Positions 42,948 to 51,309 of a DNA stretch of 64,000 bases are shown in pieces. The translations under genes and the position numbers were made by a program. The stretch covers positions 620,001 through 684,000 of the forward strand of contig CAWGVW010000002.1 in the NCBI GenBank assembly GCA_963826145.1, written 5' to 3'. The notes below the pieces were generated by a model. It did not search any database, had not been told where the DNA came from, and was given only the letters and a program-made list of their open reading frames with translations. Each line of letters opens with the position of its first letter. Position 1 is the first letter of the stretch. This stretch comes from JBGPLJ01 sp963826145 (GTDB lineage Bacteria; Pseudomonadota; Gammaproteobacteria; Steroidobacterales; Steroidobacteraceae).

Positions 42948-44315
42948 TTGAACCTCAGCATCGTCATTCTGGCCGCAGGCCAGGGCAAGCGGATGAAGTC
43001 CGACTTGCCGAAAGTGCTGCAGCCGCTCGCCGGCCGGCCAATGCTGAAGCACGTCATCGACTGCGCTCGCTCGCTCGATGCGGCCTCGATTCACGTCGTC
43101 TACGGCTACGGCGGTGAGCAGGTTCCGGAAGCGCTCGCCGGCGAACCGGTCAAATGGGTGCGCCAGGCGGAGCAACTGGGCACGGGCCACGCAGTGTTGC
43201 AGGCCATGCCCGCGATTCCTGACGATCACCTGGTACTTGTGCTCTACGGCGACGTACCGCTCGTGCGGCATGAAACGCTCGCGAAGCTCGTGCAGTCGGC
43301 GGGCGCCAAAGCGGTGGCGCTGCTCGGAGTCGAGCTCGAAGATCCCGGCGGTTACGGGCGGCTGGTCCGCGACGCGGCCGGACGCGTCGTGCGCATCGTC
43401 GAGCAGAAGGATGCGAATCACAAAGAGCTCGCGATCCGCGAGATCAACACCGGTTTGATGGCAGTACCGGCTTCATGCTTGAGGCGCTGGCTCACGGGCC
43501 TTCGCAACGACAACGCGCAGCGCGAGTACTACCTGACGGACATTGTCACGGCTGCTGTGCGCGAAGGACTCACGATCAGCGCGACCATCGCGCCGACCAC
43601 GACGGAGGTACTCGGTGTGAACGACAAGATCCAGCTCGCCGAAGTGGAGACCGAGAATCGCCGACGCCGCGCCCGCGAACTGATGCTCGCCGGCGCAACG
43701 CTCGCGGATCCTGAGCGCATCGACGTGCGCGGGGAGATCGAAGTCGGGAGCGACGTCTTCATCGACGTCAATGCCGTGTTCGTCGGCCGGGTGAAGCTGG
43801 GATCGCGCGTGAAGATCGGCCCCAATTGCTTTCTGCGCGACAGCGAGATCGGCGACGACACGGAGATCTTTTCGAATTGCGTGATCGACAAGGCGGTGAT
43901 CGGCCCCGGTTGCCAGGTCGGGCCGTTCGCGCGCTTCCGGCCGTCATCGACGCTCGCGGCGAACGTGCACATCGGCAACTTCGTGGAAGTCAAGAACAGC
44001 CAGCTCGGCGACGGCAGCAAGGCGAATCATCTCACCTATCTCGGCGATGCGGTCATCGGCAAGAACGTCAACGTGGGCGCCGGCACCATCACGGTCAATT
44101 ACGACGGCGCCAGCAAGCACCGCACGACGATCGAAGACGACGTTCACATCGGCTCCGGCAACATGCTGGTCGCACCCGTGACGATCGAAAAGGGCGCAAA
44201 CACGGGCGCGGGCTCGACGATCACCAAGAATGCCCCGGCCGGGAAGCTGACGCTCGCGCGCAGCCGGCAGGTGACGATCGAGGGCTGGCAGCGGCCGCAA
44301 AAGAAAAAGAAGTAG
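42948..44315 (+). CDS. glmU: Bifunctional GlcNAc-1-phosphate uridyltransferase / glucosamine-1-phosphate acetyltransferase
   Basis: Makes UDP-GlcNAc for peptidoglycan and LPS (455 aa). The N-terminal uridyltransferase has LAAGQGKRMKSDLPKVLQPL and YGDVPLV. The C-terminal left-handed beta-helix acetyltransferase has many hexapeptide repeats, including VGAGTITVNYDG and ANTGAGSTIT. The start is TTG at 42948 (MNLSIVILAAG); no ATG lies upstream in a suitable place. It precedes glmS in the typical atp-glmU-glmS arrangement. Confidence 0.97.
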   Translation: MNLSIVILAAGQGKRMKSDLPKVLQPLAGRPMLKHVIDCARSLDAASIHVVYGYGGEQVPEALAGEPVKWVRQAEQLGTGHAVLQAMPAIPDDHLVLVLYGDVPLVRHETLAKLVQSAGAKAVALLGVELEDPGGYGRLVRDAAGRVVRIVEQKDANHKELAIREINTGLMAVPASCLRRWLTGLRNDNAQREYYLTDIVTAAVREGLTISATIAPTTTEVLGVNDKIQLAEVETENRRRRARELMLAGATLADPERIDVRGEIEVGSDVFIDVNAVFVGRVKLGSRVKIGPNCFLRDSEIGDDTEIFSNCVIDKAVIGPGCQVGPFARFRPSSTLAANVHIGNFVEVKNSQLGDGSKANHLTYLGDAVIGKNVNVGAGTITVNYDGASKHRTTIEDDVHIGSGNMLVAPVTIEKGANTGAGSTITKNAPAGKLTLARSRQVTIEGWQRPQKKKK

Positions 44316-44449
44316 CCTCGCTGTGGTGCTCCATGAGACGACAGTCACGCTTTTTCCAGTAGAATCCAGCCTTTCCAGCGTCGCTCGGGCACACTAGCGC
44401 CCCTACCCGGGGAGCCACCGGGCAAGCTCTGCCATAAGGGTCCAATTAC

Positions 44450-46285
44450 ATGTGCGGAATTGTCGGAGCCGTCGCCGACCGCGATGTCGTCCCTGTCCTC
44501 ATCGATGGACTGAAGCGCCTCGAATATCGCGGCTACGATTCGGCGGGCATCGCCGTGTTGAACGGCACGAAGCATGTCGTGCGCCTGCGCGCGGTCGGCA
44601 AGGTGAGGAAACTCGAAGAGGCGCTCGAGGCGAGCCCGACGCACGGAGAGCTCGGCATCGCGCACACGCGCTGGGCGACGCACGGCGTTCCGAGCGAGCG
44701 CAATGCGCACCCGCATATCTCGAAGGACGGCGTCGCGCTCGTCCACAACGGCATCATCGAGAACCACGAGGAGCTGCGCGCCGAGCTCGTGAAGCACGGC
44801 TACCAATTTTCCTCGGAGACCGACACGGAGGTCATCGCGCATCGCATTCACTTTCACCTGCGGACCGCGAAGGATCTTTTCGAAGCCGTGCGGCGCACGG
44901 TGGCGGAGCTGCGCGGGGCGTATGCGCTCGCGGTACTGAGCGAGCATGAGCCCGATCGCCTGGTGCTCGCGCGCTGTGGTTGCCCCGTCGTCATCGGCCT
45001 CGGCGAGAACGAAAACTTCGTCGCGTCCGACGTTTCGGCCCTGCTGCCCGTCACCCGCCGCTTCATGTTCCTCGAAGAGGGCGATGTCGCCGAGATTCGC
45101 CGCACCGCCGTCACCGTGTTCGACTCCTCGGGCAGGAAGGTCGAGCGCACGGTGCGCGAAAGCGAACTGTCGGCCGACGCGGTCGAGCTCGGCGAATACC
45201 GCCACTATATGCAGAAGGAAATCTTCGAGCAGCCGCGTTCGGTCGCGAACACGCTCGAGGAACGCATTGCGGGCGGCAAGCTCCTGGCGCAGGCCTTCGG
45301 CCCGGAAGCGCAGGACGTGCTGAAACGCACGCGCGCGGTGCATATCGTTGCTTGTGGCACGAGTTATCACGCGGCCTGCGTCGCCCGCTATTTCATCGAA
45401 CAGATCGCCCGCATTCCCTGCTGGGTCGATATCGCCAGCGAGTATCGCTATCGCAACCCCGTGCTCACTCCCGATACGCTCTTCGTCACCATCTCCCAGT
45501 CGGGCGAAACCGCGGACACGCTCGCGGCTCTGCGCATGGCGAAGGAGCTCGGCTATCTGTCGAGCCTTTCGATCTGCAACGTGCCGGAGAGTTCGCTCGT
45601 GCGAGAGTCAGCGCTCGTGATGCTGACGCGCGCGGGCCCCGAGATCGGCGTTGCGTCGACCAAGGCCTTCACGACGCAGCTCGCTGCGCTCGGGATGCTC
45701 GTGGTCGCGCTCACAAAGATGCTGCACCCGGATGCGGAGCGGGAGCGGCAGCTCGTCATGAGGCTCCTCGAAATTCCTGCGCTCATCGAGGAAACCCTGA
45801 AGCTCGAGCCCGAGATCATCACGCTCGCGAAGATCTTCGCGAGCAAGCATCACGCACTCTTCCTCGGCCGCGGCGCGCTCTATCCGATCGCGCTCGAAGG
45901 CGCGCTCAAGCTCAAGGAAATTTCCTATATCCACGCCGAAGCCTATGCCGCTGGTGAGCTCAAGCATGGACCGCTGGCGCTGGTCGATGAGGACATGCCA
46001 GTTGTCACGGTGGCGCCGAACAACGACCTGCTCGAAAAGCTGAAGTCCAACATGCAGGAAGTCCGGGCGCGCGGTGGGCGCCTCTATGTATTTGCCGATC
46101 CCGACTCGGGCATCGAAAGTTCGAGTGACGTGCAGGTCATCAAGATGCCCAGACATGTGAGCTATTTCCAGGCGCCCGCCATCTACACCATCCCATTGCA
46201 GCTACTTGCGTACCACGTGGCAGTTTTGCGAGGTACGGACGTCGACCAGCCCCGCAATCTCGCCAAGTCGGTCACAGTCGAATAA
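44450..46285 (+). CDS. glmS: Glutamine-fructose-6-phosphate aminotransferase
   Basis: First enzyme of hexosamine synthesis (611 aa): fructose-6-phosphate plus glutamine gives glucosamine-6-phosphate. The N-terminal glutaminase has the catalytic Cys2 (MCGIVGAVADRDV) and TRWATHGVPSERNAHPH. Two SIS sugar-binding domains follow, with ACGTSYHA, ISQSGETADTLAALR, and LGRGALYPIALEGALKLKE. The C-terminal LAKSVTVE is characteristic. The 134-nt leader contains a CCGG-rich hairpin; no glmS ribozyme is expected or seen. Confidence 0.98.
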   Translation: MCGIVGAVADRDVVPVLIDGLKRLEYRGYDSAGIAVLNGTKHVVRLRAVGKVRKLEEALEASPTHGELGIAHTRWATHGVPSERNAHPHISKDGVALVHNGIIENHEELRAELVKHGYQFSSETDTEVIAHRIHFHLRTAKDLFEAVRRTVAELRGAYALAVLSEHEPDRLVLARCGCPVVIGLGENENFVASDVSALLPVTRRFMFLEEGDVAEIRRTAVTVFDSSGRKVERTVRESELSADAVELGEYRHYMQKEIFEQPRSVANTLEERIAGGKLLAQAFGPEAQDVLKRTRAVHIVACGTSYHAACVARYFIEQIARIPCWVDIASEYRYRNPVLTPDTLFVTISQSGETADTLAALRMAKELGYLSSLSICNVPESSLVRESALVMLTRAGPEIGVASTKAFTTQLAALGMLVVALTKMLHPDAERERQLVMRLLEIPALIEETLKLEPEIITLAKIFASKHHALFLGRGALYPIALEGALKLKEISYIHAEAYAAGELKHGPLALVDEDMPVVTVAPNNDLLEKLKSNMQEVRARGGRLYVFADPDSGIESSSDVQVIKMPRHVSYFQAPAIYTIPLQLLAYHVAVLRGTDVDQPRNLAKSVTVE

Positions 46286-46336
46286 CTGGCCGAGGCGCAT
46301 GGTTGTCGCGCCGGCGCGCGCGGCAATCGGATATCC

Positions 46337-48991
46337 ATGCGCTCAACGCTGAAAACAGGACTGATTATTGTCGTTGGCCTCGCGCTGCTCATGGGCGCGG
46401 TGGTCGCCGCCGCGCGCTACTACCTGATGGAGAGCTACACCGAGCTTGAGGCGGCGAGCACCGCCCGCACGGCGCATCAGCTTGAACGCGCGTGGAACGA
46501 CGATTTGAAGCAGCTTGCAACCGCGACCAGCGACTACGCGGTGTGGGACGACATGTACGACTTCGTCGTGCGGCCGAACATCCCGTTCGTGCAGAGCAAC
46601 TTCGCGGACACGTCGATGACCAACTTCAAGGTCGACACGGTCCTGGTACTCAACGCGGCGAAGACGCCGGTGTTCTGGCGAAGGTTCAGCGACCGGGACG
46701 GACGCGGCTTCAGTGACGCCAACAAGTTCATCGCGCTTCTGCCCACCGAGCGCCTGACGCTAGAGCGGGCGCGACCCGATATGCCACTCTTTGCGGGACT
46801 CCTCGAAACGCCGGATCGCCTGGTGGCGGTGGTCGCGTATGGCATCTACCCGAGCCGCGCGAATCTACCGCCCCGCGGCATCCTGCTCCTTGCACGCAGC
46901 TTTGACGAGGCCGCCCTGCAGCGCCTGAGTGGAACGATAGGCCGCACGGTTATCGCCCGTTCCGCGGACGATGAGGAGCTGCCCGCCGCCGTCCGGCGCA
47001 TGCAGTCGGAAGGCGACCGCACTGAGGCGTCAATCAGTGTCCCCGTCAATGACAACGAAATCACGACCTACCTTGCGCTGGCGAACCTCGACGGCCACTC
47101 CGCGGTAGTCATCGATGTGACGGAGCCGCGCGAAGTTTACGCGAAGGGCCTTGAAACCATCCGCTACCTCGTGACCGCAGCACTCATTGTCTGCGTGATC
47201 TTCGGCCTGATCGCGTTCCTCATGTCGGCTCGCCTCGCGCGCAACTGGGCAGAGCGCCAGGAGAGCGAAGCGCGCTACCGCGCCGTGGTCACTCAGGCAT
47301 CCGAGGGCATACTCCTCATCGACGTCGAAACGCGCCGCATCCTGGAGGCAAACAAGGCCTTCCTCGAGGGCGCGGGTTTCGGCGAGAAACTGCCGCGCGA
47401 ACTCTACCTCTACGATGTTTTGCCACCCGGCGCCATCAATTCGCGGCTCATGGGCCAGGACCTGAGGCCGAGCGTCGGCACGATGGAACTTCAGCTGCGT
47501 GCGGCCAGCGGCCAGCTGCTCGATGTCGAGGTGACGGCGAGCATCATCATTCACCGGCGGCGCGAAGTTCTCTGCCTCGTAACGCGCGATGTCACGGCCC
47601 GCAAGGCGGCAGAGGTGCGGCTGCGCGCGAGCGAAAAGCGCCTCGATCATCTCGCGCACCACGACGGGCTCACGGGACTGCCGAACCGGCTCTTCCTGCA
47701 ATCGTTTCTGAAGCGCGCGATGGCGGAGTCGGAAGCGACCGGCGCGGCGCTCGCGCTCTTCTTCCTCGACATCGACCGCTTCAAGTACATCAACGATTCA
47801 CGGGGCCACGAGACGGGCGATGCGCTCCTCAAGGAGCTGGCCTCGCGTATCTCGGCCGCAGCAGGCGACGGGCGGCTCGTCGTGCGCATGGGTGGCGACG
47901 AGTTCGTGGTCGTGATGCCGAATGTTACGGACGAAAAGGCAACGCAGCAGCTCGCCAAGCGCCTCCTCGAGACGCTGCGCGCGCCGTTCTGGTTCGGGAA
48001 CTTCCAGTTTCTCGTAACCGGAAGCGTCGGCATCAGCGTTTACCCACGCGACGCTCCCGATCTGTCGACACTTATCCGCAGTGCCGACACGGCCATGTAT
48101 CACGCGAAGGAGAAGGGCCGGAACAACTACCAGTTCTTCCGTGCCGACCTAAACATCTCGCTGAACGATCGCGTTGCGCTTGAATCGCAGCTGCGCACCG
48201 CGATCGCCGGCGGACGGTTCCAGCTGCTCTACCAGCCGCAGGTCGATTTGAGGATTGGTGAAATCGTCGGCGTCGAGGCGCTCCTGCGCTGGAAGGACGA
48301 TAACGGCGAGCTGCAATCCGCGGCGAGCTTCATCAGCGTGGCAGAGGAAAGCGGCCTGATCGTGGAGATCGGCGAGTGGGTGCTGCGGGAAGCGATCCGC
48401 ACCCGCAAGCATTGGCATGAAACGCTGGCGCGCGATTTCCCGTTGGCCGTCAACATTTCACCGAGCCAGCTGCAGCGGCCGGAATTTCTCTCGCGCCTGA
48501 AGGCCATGCTGCGCGACAGCGCACTGTCGGTGCATCTCCTTGAAATCGAGCTCACGGAAAGTGCGTTCATGCAGCACGCGGCGGGCGAAGCGGCCTCGCT
48601 CCATGACTTGCGTGAACTCGGCATCGGCATTTCGGTCGACGATTTCGGCATGGGCTATTCGAGCCTGAGCTATCTCAAGCATTTCCCGATCACCAAGCTC
48701 AAGATCGACCGGTCGTTCGTACGCGACATGGTGCAGGATGCGAACGACGCGGCGATCGTGCGTGCCATTCTTGCAATGGCCCAGTCGATGCGCATCCCGG
48801 TCTGCGCGGAAGGCGTCGAGAACGACGAGCAGCTCGATTTTCTCCTCGAGCACAACTGCGAGTATGCGCAGGGCTATCTCTTCGGCCCGCCGATGGAGGC
48901 CGATGCCTTCTATCGATTGCTCGCGGCAACCAGCGACGGCTCAGTCTCGATGCGCCTGCGCGTTACGAGATCGGGTAGCGCCAACGGGTAG
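46337..48991 (+). CDS. CHASE4-PAS-GGDEF-EAL c-di-GMP enzyme
   Basis: Membrane protein of 884 aa that can make and/or break cyclic di-GMP. The first membrane helix is at about residues 8-28. A periplasmic CHASE4-like sensor follows (DYAVWDDMYDFVV near 67-79), then a second helix near 275-298 and a PAS domain (SEARYRAVVTQASEGILLIDVE onward, in parts). The GGDEF domain has an intact catalytic GGDEF at 519-523 and DIDRFKYIND. The EAL domain has an intact EAL at 647-649 and DDFGMGYSSLSYLKHFP. Both active sites look complete. It starts 51 nt after glmS, possibly with its own promoter. Confidence 0.94.
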   Translation: MRSTLKTGLIIVVGLALLMGAVVAAARYYLMESYTELEAASTARTAHQLERAWNDDLKQLATATSDYAVWDDMYDFVVRPNIPFVQSNFADTSMTNFKVDTVLVLNAAKTPVFWRRFSDRDGRGFSDANKFIALLPTERLTLERARPDMPLFAGLLETPDRLVAVVAYGIYPSRANLPPRGILLLARSFDEAALQRLSGTIGRTVIARSADDEELPAAVRRMQSEGDRTEASISVPVNDNEITTYLALANLDGHSAVVIDVTEPREVYAKGLETIRYLVTAALIVCVIFGLIAFLMSARLARNWAERQESEARYRAVVTQASEGILLIDVETRRILEANKAFLEGAGFGEKLPRELYLYDVLPPGAINSRLMGQDLRPSVGTMELQLRAASGQLLDVEVTASIIIHRRREVLCLVTRDVTARKAAEVRLRASEKRLDHLAHHDGLTGLPNRLFLQSFLKRAMAESEATGAALALFFLDIDRFKYINDSRGHETGDALLKELASRISAAAGDGRLVVRMGGDEFVVVMPNVTDEKATQQLAKRLLETLRAPFWFGNFQFLVTGSVGISVYPRDAPDLSTLIRSADTAMYHAKEKGRNNYQFFRADLNISLNDRVALESQLRTAIAGGRFQLLYQPQVDLRIGEIVGVEALLRWKDDNGELQSAASFISVAEESGLIVEIGEWVLREAIRTRKHWHETLARDFPLAVNISPSQLQRPEFLSRLKAMLRDSALSVHLLEIELTESAFMQHAAGEAASLHDLRELGIGISVDDFGMGYSSLSYLKHFPITKLKIDRSFVRDMVQDANDAAIVRAILAMAQSMRIPVCAEGVENDEQLDFLLEHNCEYAQGYLFGPPMEADAFYRLLAATSDGSVSMRLRVTRSGSANG

Positions 48992-49024
48992 CCGGGAATT
49001 CTCCACTGATCCCGGAAATACCCG

Positions 49025-50686
49025 CTAGTTGATACCGGCACCGGTTCCGCGCGTTTCCCGAAGAAAGAGGCCGCCGACGACACAGGTCAACACTGCCACG
49101 CTCACGGGATACCAGAGCCCGTAGTAGATATCGCCGGTCATCGTGACCAGCGCGAACGCAACGGTCGGCAGAAATCCGCCGAACCAGCCGTTGCCGATGT
49201 GATACGGCAGCGACATCGACGAATAGCGGATGCGCGCCGGGAAGAGTTCCACCAGCCACGCCGCGATCGGTCCGTAAACCATCGTCACGTAGATGACGAG
49301 GAGCGTCAGGAGCGCAAGCACCGCCGGTGTGTTAATGCGATCCGGGTCCGCCTTGGCAGGATAGCCCGCATCGGCGAGAGCTGCGGCGAGCCGCTTGTTG
49401 AAATCCTCCGTCCGGGACTTGAGCGTCGGTGCATCGAGCACTGTGCCTTCGAATACCGTGATTGCCCGGGTCCCCACACGCACGATCGCCGGCGTGCCAC
49501 GCGGCGCGGCTTCGTTGCTGTAAGGAGCGCCGCCTTTCGCCAGGGCCGCCTTCGCGATGTCACAGGAGCGCGTGAGCTTGCGCTTGCCGACTGGATCGAA
49601 CTGAAAGCTGCAAGCCTGCGCATCCGCGATCACCGTGATCGGCGCGGCGGCAGCCGCGTCAGCGATCGCGGGATTCGCGTAGTGGGTGATGGCTTTGAAG
49701 ATCGGAAAGTATGTCAGCGCCGCGAGCAAACAGCCCGCGAGCACGATGCGCTTGCGCCCGATGCGATCCGACAACCCCCCGAAGAAGATAAAGGCTGGCG
49801 TTCCAATGAGCAGCGAGCCCGCGATCAGGAGATTCGCGTGCTGCGGATCGACCTTCAGGGTTTGCGTCAGAAAGAAGAGGGCATAGAACTGCCCCGTGTA
49901 CCAGACGACGGCCTGGCCAGCCGTTGCGCCGAGGAGGGCGAGCAGGACGACGCGAAGGTTTCCCCAGCGCGCGAAGGCTTCCGTCAGCGGCGCCTGTGAC
50001 TGACGTGATTCCGCCTTCATCGCCAGGAACACTGGCGACTCGGCGAGCTGCAGCCGGATATAGACGGACACGCCGAGCAGCACGATCGACAGCAGGAACG
50101 GCACGCGCCAGCCCTGTGTTTCGAACGCTGGACCGAATAGCTTGCGGCAGGCGAGGATGACGATCAGGGAGAGAAAGAGCCCAAGCGTCGCCGTGGTCTG
50201 GATCCAGCTCGTGTACAGGCCCCGTTTGCCCTCCGGTGCGTGTTCCGCGACGTAGGTCGCCGCGCCGCCATATTCGCCGCCCAAGGCAAGACCTTGCAGC
50301 AGGCGCAGGACGATGAGCGCCACCGGCGCGATCACCCCGGCCTGCGCGTAGGTTGGCAGACAGCCGACCAGCGCCGTCGAGAGGCCCATGATCACGATCG
50401 TGATCAGAAACGTGTGCTTGCGTCCGGCCAGGTCGCCGAGCCGGCCGAACAGCAGCGCGCCGAAAGGCCGCACGAAGAAGCCGGCGGCGAAGGCAAGCAG
50501 GGCGAAGATGAAGCCCGTAGTCTCGTCGACACCCGAAAAGAACTGCTTCGTGATGATCCCGGCGAGCGAGCCGTAGAGGTAGAAGTCGTACCACTCGAAG
50601 ACCGTGCCGAGCGAGGAGGCGAATATGACCCGCCGGTGGGTACGATCGATGCCGCCGCGGGCGACTACAGGGGTGGACGTCGTCAA
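49025..50686 (-). CDS. MFS transporter of the MHS family with a large extra loop
   Basis: Metabolite:H+ symporter of 553 aa. The N-terminal half has TVFEWYDFYLYG, RPFGALLFGRLGDLAGRK and GLALGGEYGGAATYVAEHAPEGKRG, signatures of the MHS group (ProP, ShiA, KgtP). Between two late helices there is a hydrophilic insert of about 115 residues (335-452) with two cysteines (359 and 375), longer than the normal loop. The substrate cannot be predicted. AGGAGA lies upstream of the ATG at 50686. It is convergent with the GGDEF-EAL gene and divergent from the antitoxin-like gene. Confidence 0.9.
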   Translation of the reverse strand: MTTSTPVVARGGIDRTHRRVIFASSLGTVFEWYDFYLYGSLAGIITKQFFSGVDETTGFIFALLAFAAGFFVRPFGALLFGRLGDLAGRKHTFLITIVIMGLSTALVGCLPTYAQAGVIAPVALIVLRLLQGLALGGEYGGAATYVAEHAPEGKRGLYTSWIQTTATLGLFLSLIVILACRKLFGPAFETQGWRVPFLLSIVLLGVSVYIRLQLAESPVFLAMKAESRQSQAPLTEAFARWGNLRVVLLALLGATAGQAVVWYTGQFYALFFLTQTLKVDPQHANLLIAGSLLIGTPAFIFFGGLSDRIGRKRIVLAGCLLAALTYFPIFKAITHYANPAIADAAAAAPITVIADAQACSFQFDPVGKRKLTRSCDIAKAALAKGGAPYSNEAAPRGTPAIVRVGTRAITVFEGTVLDAPTLKSRTEDFNKRLAAALADAGYPAKADPDRINTPAVLALLTLLVIYVTMVYGPIAAWLVELFPARIRYSSMSLPYHIGNGWFGGFLPTVAFALVTMTGDIYYGLWYPVSVAVLTCVVGGLFLRETRGTGAGIN

Positions 50687-50824
50687 AAGAGGTCTCCTGG
50701 CGGTCGCGGGAGGCCGGAGGCGGCGGGCCGGCCCTTATGGTTATGCGCACAAAGACTGCCGGGTTTGGCAAGAGCGCGCAATCGTTGCAGACTGTGTTTT
50801 GAAGCCGCCAAGTAGAAGACCACG

Positions 50825-51244
50825 ATGCAGCGCACCGGCCGACCGCCTCTCACGCTAGCCCCATCGACCCGACCGGGCCGAGCCAACGCTGCGCAGACCA
50901 CACTTGCGCGCTTCTTCCGCATGGCTGAGGAGTTGAATCTGTCGGAGCTGCAGCAGTGCCGGCTCATCAAGTGCCCGTCGCCACAAGTCCTCAAACAGTA
51001 CCGGGGCAGCCAAAGCACTCGGCTCAACAATACGCAGCAACAGCGCCTTTCGCTTCTCGTCGGGATCTGGGGAACGCTGCTCGGCAAAGATCCGGGCGGG
51101 GACCGGGCCTGGCGCTTCATGCACGAGCCGAACCGCAAGTCACCGTTCAAAGGGGAGCCACCGCTCCACTACATGGTAGAAGGCGGTATGCAGGCGTTGC
51201 GCGATGTAGCGCATCACGTGACCGAACAGACATTCAAGCCGTGA
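50825..51244 (+). CDS. MbcA/ParS/Xre antitoxin-like protein (DUF2384), orphan
   Basis: Protein of 139 aa. The C-terminal half fits the toxin-binding antitoxin domain: LVGIWGTLLGKDPGGDRAWRFMHEPNR (in parts), then GEPPLHYMVEGGMQALRDV, equal to the usual W-pattern, NP and GG-L-V pattern. The N-terminal half is helical, with a possible weak helix-turn-helix. The usual partner, a RES or MbcT-type toxin gene, is not present on either side. The stop codon TGA is the first part of a 69-bp inverted repeat. Confidence 0.68.
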   Translation: MQRTGRPPLTLAPSTRPGRANAAQTTLARFFRMAEELNLSELQQCRLIKCPSPQVLKQYRGSQSTRLNNTQQQRLSLLVGIWGTLLGKDPGGDRAWRFMHEPNRKSPFKGEPPLHYMVEGGMQALRDVAHHVTEQTFKP

Positions 51245-51309
51245 AAAAGGGGACAGATCTATTTTCGCAGTGCTGCGAAGCGCGAAAATAAATCTGTCCC
51301 CTTTTTCAC
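51241..51309. repeat. 69-bp inverted repeat spanning two convergent stop codons
   Basis: The left arm 51241-51268 (GTGAAAAAGGGGACAGATCT and on) and the right arm 51282-51309 are complementary over 28 bp with one mismatch, around a 13-nt loop. The stops of both flanking genes (51242-51244 plus; 51308-51306 minus) are the TGA of GTGAAAAAGGGG in each arm. GGGGACAG-AAATA motifs of this kind are scattered in many proteobacterial genomes. Here it can also act as a two-way terminator. Confidence 0.85.

Noticed and set aside
44316..44449. glmS ribozyme or riboswitch before glmS
   Set aside because: The leader is too short and lacks the ribozyme core; such ribozymes are found in Gram-positive bacteria.
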